From NCBI RefSeq assembly GCF_023716865.1, contig NZ_CP092417.1, positions 5,620,001 to 5,684,000 on the forward strand: a DNA stretch of 64,000 nt, in the 5' to 3' direction. Source of the stretch: Endozoicomonas sp. SCSIO W0465 (GTDB lineage: Bacteria > Pseudomonadota > Gammaproteobacteria > Pseudomonadales > Endozoicomonadaceae). Positions 45,350 to 54,235 of this stretch are shown here, in pieces. Under the pieces are notes generated by a model that was given only the letters and a program-made list of their open reading frames with translations, made no database searches and was not told the DNA's origin. The position numbers and the translations under genes are program-made. The number at the start of each line of letters is the position of its first letter. Positions within the stretch are counted from its first letter, which is position 1.

Positions 45350-45493
45350 TCCAGCTTCTTTTCCAACTTCTTCCCCAGCTTTTTCTCCGACTTCTTCCCC
45401 AGTTTCTTCACCGACTTTTTCCCCAACTTTCTTTCCGACTTCCTTGCCAAGTTTTTCCCCAAGTTTCTTCCCAAATTTCTCACCTACCTTTTT
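45350..45493 (-). repeat. Twelve 4-residue units of a charged glycine zipper
   Basis: The giant-gene frame encodes twelve consecutive units of form [KE][KE]xG, such as KKVG, EKFG, KKLG, EKLG, each 12 bp. This produces an unbroken GxxxG series. Confidence 0.88.
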
Positions 45494-45996
45494 AGATATC
45501 TGCCCAACGACGTTTGTCAGTCTTTCGCCAACATTTCTTACTGACTTCCGCCAGGTATTTTTCGATTAATGCCTTGGTGTTTGCAACATCAATTGCCTGA
45601 AGACTGGCTGGCGGATTGGTCATGATATCTTTAACGGTCAGTGCTGACTCAGGAAACAGTTGCATATCTTCCAGTTTGGCAATTTTACTGTGTGATAGCT
45701 GGGTGAAACCCCGACCCTTAAGATAGCCACGCGGATTATGATGAGGTATACGGTATTTTTTCCTAAAGCTTTCCAGGCGTGAAAGCATTTCAGTATTCAG
45801 CTCATCCAGGTTACTGCCAGTAATAATGTGCAGCCCGGTTTGTATATCTTGAATAGTCAGTTTGTACAGGTTCGGTACTTTCCTGAGTTCCAGGTAAATA
45901 ATATGATTTTGCTGGGCTTTACGAGAAACTGAACCAAGCCATCGCCATGCTTGCCTCTATTAAACATTATCTTGACCAAATCGGTTGACGATTCAT

Positions 45997-47428
45997 CTTA
46001 GGGTAGACATTAAGCCCAAAAAAGCAGCACTCCCAGTGCAGAACTCATCCTGAACAGCCACAATAAAGCTTCTCAAACCACTACTGTGGACTGAACAAGA
46101 TGAGTACTACAAATAGTAGATTAGTTAAAAAAAACTGCTGACCTGTTTTGATCGGACAGAACTCCTCAGTATGGCGGAACAGCTTGGTTTTACTATACGA
46201 GAGCGAAATATCCGTCCTTTGGATTTTATCCTCTCACTGATCGATGCCCTCGCTGGTGACGGAAACTGCGATACCCAAGCCGATCTACACCGTAAATTTA
46301 ACGAGTTGACGGGGCTGAATATCTCCTATCGTTCCTGGGCAAATCAAGCTAAAAAAGACGCGCTGTCTACTCTTGTCCTGTGGCTATGGGTGCAATGTCT
46401 GGAAATATTTTCCCGCAAAGTCATGGCGTTTGATGAGAGCAGTCCATTTTCAGAGTTTGAGCACATTCTTATTCAGGACGGCTCATCTCAAGCTGTCTAT
46501 GATGCGCTGAAAGAAGCATTTCCCGGCAGGTTCTCAACAGTCAGCCCTGCTGCTGTCGAACTTCATACGACAATGGACCTTCTCACCAACAATCTGGTAC
46601 GAGTGCAGCTCACTGAAGATACCCGTTCAGAAAGAGACTGTCTGCCACCACTGCCAATCTCCATGGCCTACATCCTGATGTTGATGGATGCCGGTTATTT
46701 TGAGCTGGAACTCTTTGCTGCTATCGATGACCGGGAAGGTTCTTTTATCTGCAAGGCTCCTCAAAGTATTAACCCGACGATACTCAGCGCGGTACGGGAG
46801 GATGGCAAGAATCTTAATCGCTACAAAGGACAAAAACTGAAGGAGGTTCTGTCTGGCTTCCCGAAAGATCAATGCCTCGACCTGGATGTAGAATGGCCGG
46901 GGTTCAAAGTCTGGCCATTCCGTTTGGTTGTCCGCTGGAATGACAAAAGGCAGAAATGGGTTTTCATTGTGACCAACCTGAACCGGGTGGAGTTCACCTT
47001 GAGCGAAGTGCTTCAGGCTTATCGTCTGCGGTGGCAAATAGAGCTTATCTTCAAAGAGATCAAGTCCTATTCAGGGTGGCATCGTTTTAACACTAACTCT
47101 GCCACGTTGGTGTTTAGCCTGATTCTGATGTCTTTCGTCGTTGTGGCGTTGAAAAGGTATCTTGCTCACGCTGCGCAGGCGAACCTCTACAGCAGTGGTG
47201 TCATTGAGGAAATCTCGACGCACAAGGTAATGAAAAGCGGGACGAGGCTGTTTGGCAGTCTGATTCTATCTTTGATGAATGCAGGAAAGTCACTGGTCTC
47301 ATGTATTAAAAAGCTGCTCAGCTTCTGGGGAGATAATGCGAAACGTGAACACCCTGCAAGAGATGGTTGTTCAGGGCGTACAAGATTAGGCCTTTGCGCT
47401 GTGGGTGGGGCTTAATGTCTACCTTAAG
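45997..47428 (+). mobile_element. IS4-type insertion sequence, 1432 bp
   Basis: The terminal repeats are cttagggtagacattaagcc (from 45997) and its near-complement ending at 47428; 20 of 21 bases match. No flanking direct repeat is seen, so one end may have recombined or the duplication has decayed. It carries one transposase and lies about 200 bases from the 5' end of the giant gene. Confidence 0.85.
46171..47415 (+). CDS. IS4-family transposase, possibly expressed by a -1 frameshift
   Basis: This 414-residue DDE transposase has the Y-x2-R-x3-E-x6-K signature in YRLRWQIELIFKEIK (about residue 283) and an IS4-type N-terminus (RPLDFILSLIDALAG). The same frame is open upstream (KKLLTCFDRTELLS) but only to a TAA at 46126-46128. 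A different frame starts ATG 46100-46102 and reads MSTTNSRLVKKNC before a stop. They overlap at eight A residues followed by ctgctg, containing the slippery heptamer A-AAA-AAC, so a -1 shift would fuse them. The alternative is a simple A-run mutation. Confidence 0.85.
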   Translation: MAEQLGFTIRERNIRPLDFILSLIDALAGDGNCDTQADLHRKFNELTGLNISYRSWANQAKKDALSTLVLWLWVQCLEIFSRKVMAFDESSPFSEFEHILIQDGSSQAVYDALKEAFPGRFSTVSPAAVELHTTMDLLTNNLVRVQLTEDTRSERDCLPPLPISMAYILMLMDAGYFELELFAAIDDREGSFICKAPQSINPTILSAVREDGKNLNRYKGQKLKEVLSGFPKDQCLDLDVEWPGFKVWPFRLVVRWNDKRQKWVFIVTNLNRVEFTLSEVLQAYRLRWQIELIFKEIKSYSGWHRFNTNSATLVFSLILMSFVVVALKRYLAHAAQANLYSSGVIEEISTHKVMKSGTRLFGSLILSLMNAGKSLVSCIKKLLSFWGDNAKREHPARDGCSGRTRLGLCAVGGA

Positions 47429-47990
47429 AAGCATCATTAAGTAGCCAGAAATATTCGATTCCATATGGCCAGCTACTTATTACCAGAATCTCATTACACG
47501 ACATAAGTAGTACACTCCGGTCAGGTTGAACAACCATTCTGTTTTGCTTGAACCCTCTGAAGTGCTTATTGATAGATACCAATCCTATGCAGAATAGCCA
47601 GCAGCCATGTATCCAAAAAAATGGTTCCTCGTCCTTTAGTGTGGATTTCGACTGGTAATATCTGAGAAAATCCCGCCCTTTTTTGGCTCATTTAAGTAGT
47701 ATCGGGAGGTCGCGAAACCAGGTTAGTCGCAGTTTTCTGCAAAAAGGGCGTAATCTTACCTCATCCCGGCCACCCCCCCTACGCCATAATGTACTAAACG
47801 GCCAACTTCTTCCCGCAACCGAATAAGCAAACCTGCTATTTTTCCTGAGGCGCTTCCGCAAAAGCTCGGTAAAAAAGCTTTTTAAATGGCTGATTTCACT
47901 GTTATCCTTTCCGGTTGATTTTTTCATCGCAAGCGCAGCAGGACAATCTTAGTCCGACGGGCTCCTAAAGCCGGAAAATGATCCGATACC
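47429..47990. other. Intergenic, 560 bases, no gene seen
   Basis: The tail of this spacer precedes msbA. taagtag occurs several times (near 47439, 47507 and 47693), one copy forming a small hairpin with gctactta near 47473. The run aaaaagcttttt near 47870 is palindromic. No frame here has a ribosome site plus plausible composition. Confidence 0.5.
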
Positions 47991-49811
47991 ATGTCAGAAC
48001 AGAACCCTAATGCCGGCAGTCTGCAGATTTACCTTCGACTGCTGACTAACGTAAAACCCTACACAGGCTTTTTTGCCCTGAGCCTTCTTGGCCTGGCCAT
48101 TTTTGCCCTGACCCAGCCCGCCTTTGCCAAGCTTCTTGAATACTTTGTTCAGGCACTGGAAGGCGAAGAGGTCACCCTGCTGCAGAACTGGGAATGGCTT
48201 GCCAGCTCAGGCATCTCATCCATCTGGCTGATCCCGGCCCTGATGGTTATTATCGCCATCTTCCGGGGTATTGGCTCTTATCTGGGTAATTACTACATCT
48301 CCAAGGTCGCGAACTTTGTTATCCATGACCTGAGAACCGAGATGTTCGAGCGCATGATCAACCTGCCCAATGCATTCTTTGATAACCACAATTCCGGTCA
48401 CCTGATTGCCCGCATTACCTATAACGTCAGCCTTGTCACTTCTGCGGCTACCGATGCCATCCGGATTGCCGTCCGGGAAGGGTTGACCGTTGTCTTTCTG
48501 CTCAGTTTCCTGTTTTACACCAGCTGGCAGATGACCCTGATATTTATTGCAGCACTGCCAATCATTGCCATGGTGGTTGCTTATGCCAGCAAACGCTTCC
48601 GCAGGATCAGCAGAAATATTCAAAACTCCATGGGTGACCTCACCCATGTGACCTCGGAAACCATTAATGGCTATCGGGAAGTCAGGGGGTTTGGTGGCGA
48701 AGATTATGAATGTGACCGTTTCCGGGCATCCAGTGCAGCCAATACCCGCCAGAACCTTAAGCTGGCCAAAGCAGGCTCGGTCCATACGCCGATTCTGCAA
48801 TTTATTGTCTCCATAGCCCTTGCCCTTTTGCTGTTTATGGTGCTGTTTGTCAAAGGTGATTCCACCACAGCAACCCTGGTCGGTTATGTGACGGCAGCAG
48901 CCCTGTTACCGAAACCGATCCGCCAGCTCAGTGAAGTGAATGCCAATATCCAGAAAGGCATAGCGGCGGCAGAAAGTATTTTCGCCATGGTGGATGAAAC
49001 ACCAGAAGCCAATAATGGCCAGTACACCTGTGACCGGGTAACTGGCTGTGTTGAGTTCAAGCAGGTTGGCTTTACCTATCCAGGTGCTCAATCACCCGCA
49101 CTGCAAGACATCAACTTCACCATTAAGCCCGGACAAACCTACGCCCTGGTGGGTCGATCCGGTTCCGGAAAAAGCACCCTAGCCAATCTTGTTCCCAGGT
49201 TCTATAACCATACCGAAGGCGACATCCTGATTGATGGCGTCTCCCTGAATGACTTTGAATTGAGAAACTTGCGCAGCCATATTGCCCTGGTCAGCCAGAA
49301 CATTACCCTGTTCAACGATACCGTCGCCAGAAATATTGCCTATGGTGCCCTGGGGGATACGGCTGATGAGGAGGATATCCGCCTGGCTGCTGAAGCGGCC
49401 CATGCCACAGAGTTCATCAAAGACATGTCTGATGGTATTCACACGCTTGTTGGCGAAGATGGCGTACTTCTCTCCGGCGGTCAGCGTCAGCGTCTGGCCA
49501 TTGCCCGCGCGGTGCTTAAAGATGCGCCAATCCTGATTCTGGATGAAGCAACTTCAGCCCTGGATACGGAATCCGAACGCCATATACAGGCAGCCCTGGA
49601 TGACATCATGAAAGGCCGTACGACCCTGGTGATTGCCCACCGCCTGTCAACCATTGAGAATGCCGACTGCATCCTGGTGATGGAGCATGGTCGAATTATT
49701 GAACGGGGTACTCATACAGAACTGCTGGCGAAAGGCGAGCATTACGCCAAACTGCACAAGATGCAGTTTCAGGATGAACTGCCTGTTGCCGTACAGCAGA
49801 TCCCCGCTTAA
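47991..49811 (+). CDS. msbA: Lipid A export ABC transporter MsbA
   Basis: MsbA flips lipid A-core across the inner membrane. The 606-residue half-transporter has six transmembrane helices (about 25-320) followed by the ATPase: Walker A LVGRSGSGKSTL (about 388), Q-loop ALVSQNITLFNDTV (about 431), signature LSGGQRQRLAIARAVL (about 493) and Walker B ILILDEATSALD (about 515). The coupling segment with YASKRFRRISRNIQNSMGDL is typical of MsbA. It is not followed by lpxK here, unlike the common arrangement; hldE lies 1.4 kb downstream. Confidence 0.94.
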   Translation: MSEQNPNAGSLQIYLRLLTNVKPYTGFFALSLLGLAIFALTQPAFAKLLEYFVQALEGEEVTLLQNWEWLASSGISSIWLIPALMVIIAIFRGIGSYLGNYYISKVANFVIHDLRTEMFERMINLPNAFFDNHNSGHLIARITYNVSLVTSAATDAIRIAVREGLTVVFLLSFLFYTSWQMTLIFIAALPIIAMVVAYASKRFRRISRNIQNSMGDLTHVTSETINGYREVRGFGGEDYECDRFRASSAANTRQNLKLAKAGSVHTPILQFIVSIALALLLFMVLFVKGDSTTATLVGYVTAAALLPKPIRQLSEVNANIQKGIAAAESIFAMVDETPEANNGQYTCDRVTGCVEFKQVGFTYPGAQSPALQDINFTIKPGQTYALVGRSGSGKSTLANLVPRFYNHTEGDILIDGVSLNDFELRNLRSHIALVSQNITLFNDTVARNIAYGALGDTADEEDIRLAAEAAHATEFIKDMSDGIHTLVGEDGVLLSGGQRQRLAIARAVLKDAPILILDEATSALDTESERHIQAALDDIMKGRTTLVIAHRLSTIENADCILVMEHGRIIERGTHTELLAKGEHYAKLHKMQFQDELPVAVQQIPA

Positions 49812-50100
49812 CGACCAAAGAACGCGGAACCACACCCTGATTGTGTGAATAATGCCCCAAGGGCCAGTTGGCGTTTCAATGCGGGAAAGCGTATCAGGGT
49901 GTCCTGGTACGCCCGAAGGGCGTGACGCGCAGCCTGGTGTCCCCCTCCACATGCTTTGTCAGGATTGACCTGGAATAACTACGCGCTGTCAGCCTTTCGC
50001 CCCCATAGGCTTTTCTCCCCTCTGGATTACTCATCTCACCGAGCACACAACGAAGCCTCAATAAGCCCTATAATGAAAAATAATACAGGAGCATATTGAC

Positions 50101-50949
50101 ATGGATGGACCAAGCAAACCTACCCCCTCATCAGGCAGTAATTTCCAGCAAATAGAAAATAGAAACCAGAAAAACGGATACCACGACTCCAAAAATAAAC
50201 AACGTACGGAAAAAAAATACGTTCCAGCCCCCCCGGAAGGCAGAAGAACACACGCCCTTCCGGAAAACCGGCGACGGCAAATAAAGGCGATAGATCCTGA
50301 CAGTGGTTATGCCTCAGAAAGGTCGTCGCTCTCGGCCTCTGCAACAGAGGCAGACGGAATTGATTGGAGTTTCTCTGAAAGTGAACCTGGTAAAGACAAA
50401 CAACGCATCACAGACCATATAGCCAGGCTTGCGGAAAAAAATGGGCTGACTTCTGATCCAGAGAGCCCTGAGGATGTAGACTATGTCTACAAATTTGCTG
50501 ATTCATTAGCCAGAAACATCGCCAGAAAAGCAGAATACTTTCCGGACCAATACAACGAAGGCTTGGATAAACACATAGCCCGGCCACATGATATCGTGCA
50601 AAAGTTTTTTCTGAAGCGATTATCGGAGTTTATGGAAGAAAAAGGGGTTCAACTGTTCACGGAATACACCAATCGTCTTATTAAACGTCAGATTGCTGAT
50701 GGATTGATTGATGATATCGATAGGGTGATTGGCGACACTGAGAGCCAGCCCTCCCGCTCAAAAGCAACCCGATATTTCACCAAAGTGGAGTCTTTACTCC
50801 GACAATCCCTGGAGCATGAGTTCAATCAAGGTAAGATTACGCCAGATACCATCATCTTATCGATAGAGATACTGGAAATGCTCAAGACAGATAACCTGAA
50901 CCTACTTTCGCAGCTGCTTGAGCAATACCGATTGAGCAAAACTGCTTGA
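50101..50949 (+). CDS. Orphan protein with disordered N-terminus, 282 residues
   Basis: I recognise no family. The first 120 residues are polar, rich in Asn, Lys, Arg, Ser and Pro, and probably disordered (KKYVPAPPEGRRTH, ERSSLSASATEADG). The remainder is helical and charged (HDIVQKFFLKRLSEFMEEKG, DTIILSIEILEMLKTDNLNL). No signal peptide or membrane helix is seen. CAGGAG lies about nine bases before the ATG. It sits between two lipopolysaccharide genes without relation to them. A translocated effector is possible but unsupported. Confidence 0.65.
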   Translation: MDGPSKPTPSSGSNFQQIENRNQKNGYHDSKNKQRTEKKYVPAPPEGRRTHALPENRRRQIKAIDPDSGYASERSSLSASATEADGIDWSFSESEPGKDKQRITDHIARLAEKNGLTSDPESPEDVDYVYKFADSLARNIARKAEYFPDQYNEGLDKHIARPHDIVQKFFLKRLSEFMEEKGVQLFTEYTNRLIKRQIADGLIDDIDRVIGDTESQPSRSKATRYFTKVESLLRQSLEHEFNQGKITPDTIILSIEILEMLKTDNLNLLSQLLEQYRLSKTA

Positions 50950-51220
50950 GCAAAAAATAGCTGAGTAACAGGGCGACCATTGGACGTCACACGATTAATG
51001 TTCTCTCTCTTACACTGCAAAAATCATCTATGGTAAAATAGCAGATTTACCGTGAAACAGCCGCACTGTTCCCAAGCTCAGAAACGTAAAACGAGCAACA
51101 AAAGGTGTACCTGCGTGTGCTACCCAGCCTGTACAAAATACCCGTCATATGACGTCAAGGTACTGATCGCACGACTGTGATATGGTAAAAAACTGTCATT
51201 AATCTGACTGGACATCATTG

Positions 51221-52672
51221 ATGAAATTGACTATTCCCCGTTTTGATCTGGCCAAAGTCCTGGTAATTGGCGATATCATGCTGGATCGATACTGGCATGG
51301 TGCCACCTCCCGGATTTCACCGGAAGCGCCGGTGCCTGTAGTCAAAGTTGGGCAGATAGAAGACCGCCCCGGTGGAGCAGGCAATGTTGCACTCAATATT
51401 GCCACACTGGGTGCACCGGCATGGGTTATCGGGGCAACCGGTGATGACGAAGCTGCGGATACTCTTCAGACCCGACTCGAAGCCGCAGGCATTTACTGCA
51501 GCTTTGCCCGAATCCCGGGCGTGCCGACCATTACCAAGTTACGGGTCATTTCCCAGCATCAACAATTGATTCGCCTGGATCATGAAGAAGCCTTTGACGG
51601 CCTGAGCCCCGATGTCATTGAAGAAAAAGCCGCCCAGCTTATCCACAACCTGGGCGCTATTGTCCTTTCTGATTACAGCAAGGGCACTCTGCAAGGCAGC
51701 CAGCAGCTGATTCGTCTGGCCCGATCCCATAATATCCCGGTACTCGTTGACCCCAAAGGCAGCAGCTTTGAACGCTATCGTGGCGCAACGGTGATAACAC
51801 CCAACCTGAAAGAGTTCGAGACCATCGTTGGCCCATGCCGCAGCGAAGAAGAGCTGGTCAATAAAGGTCAACAACTGTTAAAAGACCTTGAGCTGGGAGC
51901 GCTGCTGATTACCCGCAGTGAACACGGCATGACCCTGATCCGGGAAAATGAACCTGAAGTTCACTTCCCGGCAAGAGCAAGAGAAGTCTTCGATGTGACA
52001 GGTGCCGGAGATACGGTCATATCAGTCCTTGCCGCCTCTCTGGCCGCAGGCTGTGATATGCCCCAGGCTGCAGGCCTTGCCAATATTGCCGCCGGCATTG
52101 TGGTTGCCAAGTTGGGCACCGCCAGTGTTTCCATGCCAGAGCTGAGACGCGAAGTAAACCGGGAGCTGGGTGCGGAAAGAGGGGCCGTTTCTGCAGAACA
52201 GTTGATGGTTGCCATTGAAGATGCCCGGGCCCATGGTGAAAAGATCGTATTTACCAATGGCTGTTTTGATATTCTCCATGCCGGCCATGTTGGCTACCTG
52301 GAGCAGGCGCGCAAGCAGGGGGACAGACTGATTCTTGCCATTAATGGCGATGCGTCTGTCACCCGCCTGAAAGGTGAAGGGCGCCCGATTAATCCTGTGG
52401 ACCGCCGAATGGCAGTACTTGCTGGTCTGGAAGCGGTGGACTGGGTGGTCAGCTTTGATGAAGATACACCGGAAAACCTGATTCGGGCAATCAAGCCGGA
52501 TGTCCTGGTAAAAGGTGGCGACTATTCACTGGATGAAGTGGTCGGCGCCCCTATTGTTCATGGATACGGTGGTGAAGTAAAAGTGCTGGCTTTTCTGGAG
52601 AACTGCTCAACGACTGCCATTGTGGATAAAATCCGCGATGAACGCGATGAAAAAGAAGTCCAACCTGCCTGA
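51221..52672 (+). CDS. hldE: Bifunctional heptose kinase / ADP-heptose synthase HldE
   Basis: HldE makes ADP-heptose for the lipopolysaccharide inner core. The N-terminal PfkB-type kinase has VKVGQIEDRPGGAGNVALNI (about 48) and DVTGAGDTVISVLAAS (about 265, catalytic Asp). The C-terminal cytidylyltransferase domain has FTNGCFDILHAGHVGYLEQA (about 345) and later VKGGDYSLDEVVGA. From ATG 51221 it is 483 residues; a TTG one codon earlier is also in frame. The fused two-domain form is usual in gammaproteobacteria. A strong hairpin follows at 52708. Confidence 0.96.
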   Translation: MKLTIPRFDLAKVLVIGDIMLDRYWHGATSRISPEAPVPVVKVGQIEDRPGGAGNVALNIATLGAPAWVIGATGDDEAADTLQTRLEAAGIYCSFARIPGVPTITKLRVISQHQQLIRLDHEEAFDGLSPDVIEEKAAQLIHNLGAIVLSDYSKGTLQGSQQLIRLARSHNIPVLVDPKGSSFERYRGATVITPNLKEFETIVGPCRSEEELVNKGQQLLKDLELGALLITRSEHGMTLIRENEPEVHFPARAREVFDVTGAGDTVISVLAASLAAGCDMPQAAGLANIAAGIVVAKLGTASVSMPELRREVNRELGAERGAVSAEQLMVAIEDARAHGEKIVFTNGCFDILHAGHVGYLEQARKQGDRLILAINGDASVTRLKGEGRPINPVDRRMAVLAGLEAVDWVVSFDEDTPENLIRAIKPDVLVKGGDYSLDEVVGAPIVHGYGGEVKVLAFLENCSTTAIVDKIRDERDEKEVQPA

Positions 52673-52707
52673 TGACTGTCTCGGGAGCCAGGCAGGTAAT
52701 CCCCTGA

Positions 52708-52737
52708 ATAGTTTGCCGTGAAGACCCGGCAAACTAT
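52708..52737 (+). terminator. Terminator after hldE
   Basis: Perfect 11-base arms atagtttgccg and cggcaaactat sit around an eight-base loop, 36 bases past the hldE stop. A pyrimidine-rich stretch follows rather than a pure T-run. Confidence 0.65.
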
Positions 52738-52850
52738 CCTCTCTTCTACTATCCTCACTGTCTGACTCAACGATGTCGACAGGATCGGCAGGTCAAATAA
52801 AAAGTACTCATTAACCGGACATATCAAGAGTCGATATATCGCTCAGGCCA

Positions 52851-54230
52851 ATGCTCAAGAATTTACTTGTGGTTACACGATGGATCGTGTCCCTGATCTT
52901 AATGGGAACAGTGTTGTCATGCTCTGGATTCCAGGAAGATAAATTCTGTCTGGATAATCAGCTTTCTCAGGTCTACTCTGCCATCGCGAGCAATGTCAGC
53001 ATTGGCATTACCATCGAAAGCCGTGGGTATACGGTTTTTCCTGCCGATGGAAAGCCAATGACGTTGCAACGAGGCCAGCACTGGTGCCGTGATATCAGGC
53101 CGGAAGAAAGCCTGATCATTCATGAGTCCCGATTCTTCAAAAAATGGCACTTCAGAAAAGCCTTCCCCACCTCATTACTGAACGGGATCCGCATCGAATT
53201 TGGCCAATCAGGGCGAATCAGTGAACTCTATGGCATCAATCTGGTTCAGGATTTTGCTGCGACCGGGCAGTTCCCAAAACCTGATCAGTGGATGACAGAA
53301 CTCTATCAAAGCAGTGACAGGCCGCTGAATCAGATATGCATCCCGGGCACCCACGACAGCGGCAGCTATGACATTACGAGGTTATCCGATGAAGACCCTC
53401 ACATGTGGGAAAGTTTGAAGACGTTGTTTGCTCATTACTCCGGAAGCTATTTTTTGACACTATTTAAAGAGCTGGTTCGATGGTGGGCAGTAACCCAGGG
53501 GCTAAACACGTATCAACAATTAGCAGCAGGTGTTCGCTACCTTGATATTCGCCCCAGAAAGATCAATGGCCAGCTGGTCACTGTCCACGGGCTTGCGGGT
53601 GCATCAATCGATAACATCATCATCGATATCAAGCGGTTTCTGAACGAAAACCCTAAAGAAATCATCATTTTTCATATCCATGAGCCGTTTGGAATGTCTC
53701 AGGCGGATATCGATGAATTATTTCAGGTTTTACATGAAAATTTTGGTAGCAGTATTGCCCCGTCACAGATGACCCCTTCAAAAAGCATCCGGCAATTCCA
53801 AGACAGTGGCTACCAGGTTATTGTTTTATCCACGCTTCATTCACCCGTGTTATCTGGCTGGTCGACCCACGACACACTCTCCAACCTGTGGCATAACAAA
53901 AACCGCCCCTACCCACTTCTGGAAAGTATTGTCAGCCATCTTGCTCATCGCAAAAACAACCGGCTTCATATCACCCAGATGACCATGACAGAAAGTCCTG
54001 ATGATCTAAAGCAGGGGGTAATCCCGGGGCAGCCATCAAGCCTGCGATCATTTGTCAGAACGCTACGTTACCCATCCGGATTGTTACGCTATGCAGCCAA
54101 TGCTGCCCGCAATCACCATACCAGAGTAAATATAGTGACCGTTGACTTTCCGGAGGACGATTATATTTATCCAGCCTGCATGCGTGAGAACATGATGGAT
54201 ATCTCTTATGAATCATTCCACTCGATGTAA
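52851..54230 (+). CDS. PI-PLC X-like phosphodiesterase, probable lipoprotein
   Basis: This 459-residue exported protein has a TIM-barrel phospholipase C-like domain. The N-terminus is hydrophobic (WIVSLILMGTVLSCSG) with a Cys at a weak lipobox. The catalytic half begins with ICIPGTHDSGSYDI (about 162, first His), then GVRYLDIRPRK (about 227) and LVTVHGLAG (about 243, second His), as in the PI-PLC X superfamily. Such enzymes cleave phosphoinositides or GPI anchors; a host-lipid target is plausible but not shown. The last 100 residues (TQMTMTESPDD, VNIVTVDFPEDDYIY) complete the barrel. Confidence 0.8.
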   Translation: MLKNLLVVTRWIVSLILMGTVLSCSGFQEDKFCLDNQLSQVYSAIASNVSIGITIESRGYTVFPADGKPMTLQRGQHWCRDIRPEESLIIHESRFFKKWHFRKAFPTSLLNGIRIEFGQSGRISELYGINLVQDFAATGQFPKPDQWMTELYQSSDRPLNQICIPGTHDSGSYDITRLSDEDPHMWESLKTLFAHYSGSYFLTLFKELVRWWAVTQGLNTYQQLAAGVRYLDIRPRKINGQLVTVHGLAGASIDNIIIDIKRFLNENPKEIIIFHIHEPFGMSQADIDELFQVLHENFGSSIAPSQMTPSKSIRQFQDSGYQVIVLSTLHSPVLSGWSTHDTLSNLWHNKNRPYPLLESIVSHLAHRKNNRLHITQMTMTESPDDLKQGVIPGQPSSLRSFVRTLRYPSGLLRYAANAARNHHTRVNIVTVDFPEDDYIYPACMRENMMDISYESFHSM

Positions 54231-54235
54231 AAGAA

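Larger units (their letters stand above)
44978..45788 (-). pseudogene. Frameshifted 5' part of the giant gene
   Basis: Upstream of the GTG the giant frame stays open for 196 more codons, to a TAA at 45566-45568, but has no ATG/GTG/TTG. It encodes twelve GxxxG-type units, a Gly/Ala tract and a charged link to the main protein. A second frame, ATG 45786-45788 to TAA 45492-45494 (98 codons, MLSRLESFRKKYRIPHHNPR), overlaps it. One extra base between 45494 and 45565 separates them; dropping an A in agtaagaaatgttgg joins EVSKNVGERL smoothly. So the original gene probably began at or beyond 45788. An assembly error or a +1 shift is possible. Confidence 0.65.

Noticed and set aside
45024..45569. Pro-rich and Phe/Ser/Pro-rich frames on the plus strand
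   Set aside because: They are complements of the Gly-Ala and glycine-zipper coding on the minus strand, which continues the giant frame.
45990..47440. Target duplication of the third IS
   Set aside because: Bases outside the two ends (attcat and aagcat) do not match; no honest duplication can be drawn.
47688..47927. 79-codon basic frame before msbA
   Set aside because: Arg-rich and without a ribosome site or family; reads as random translation of non-coding sequence.
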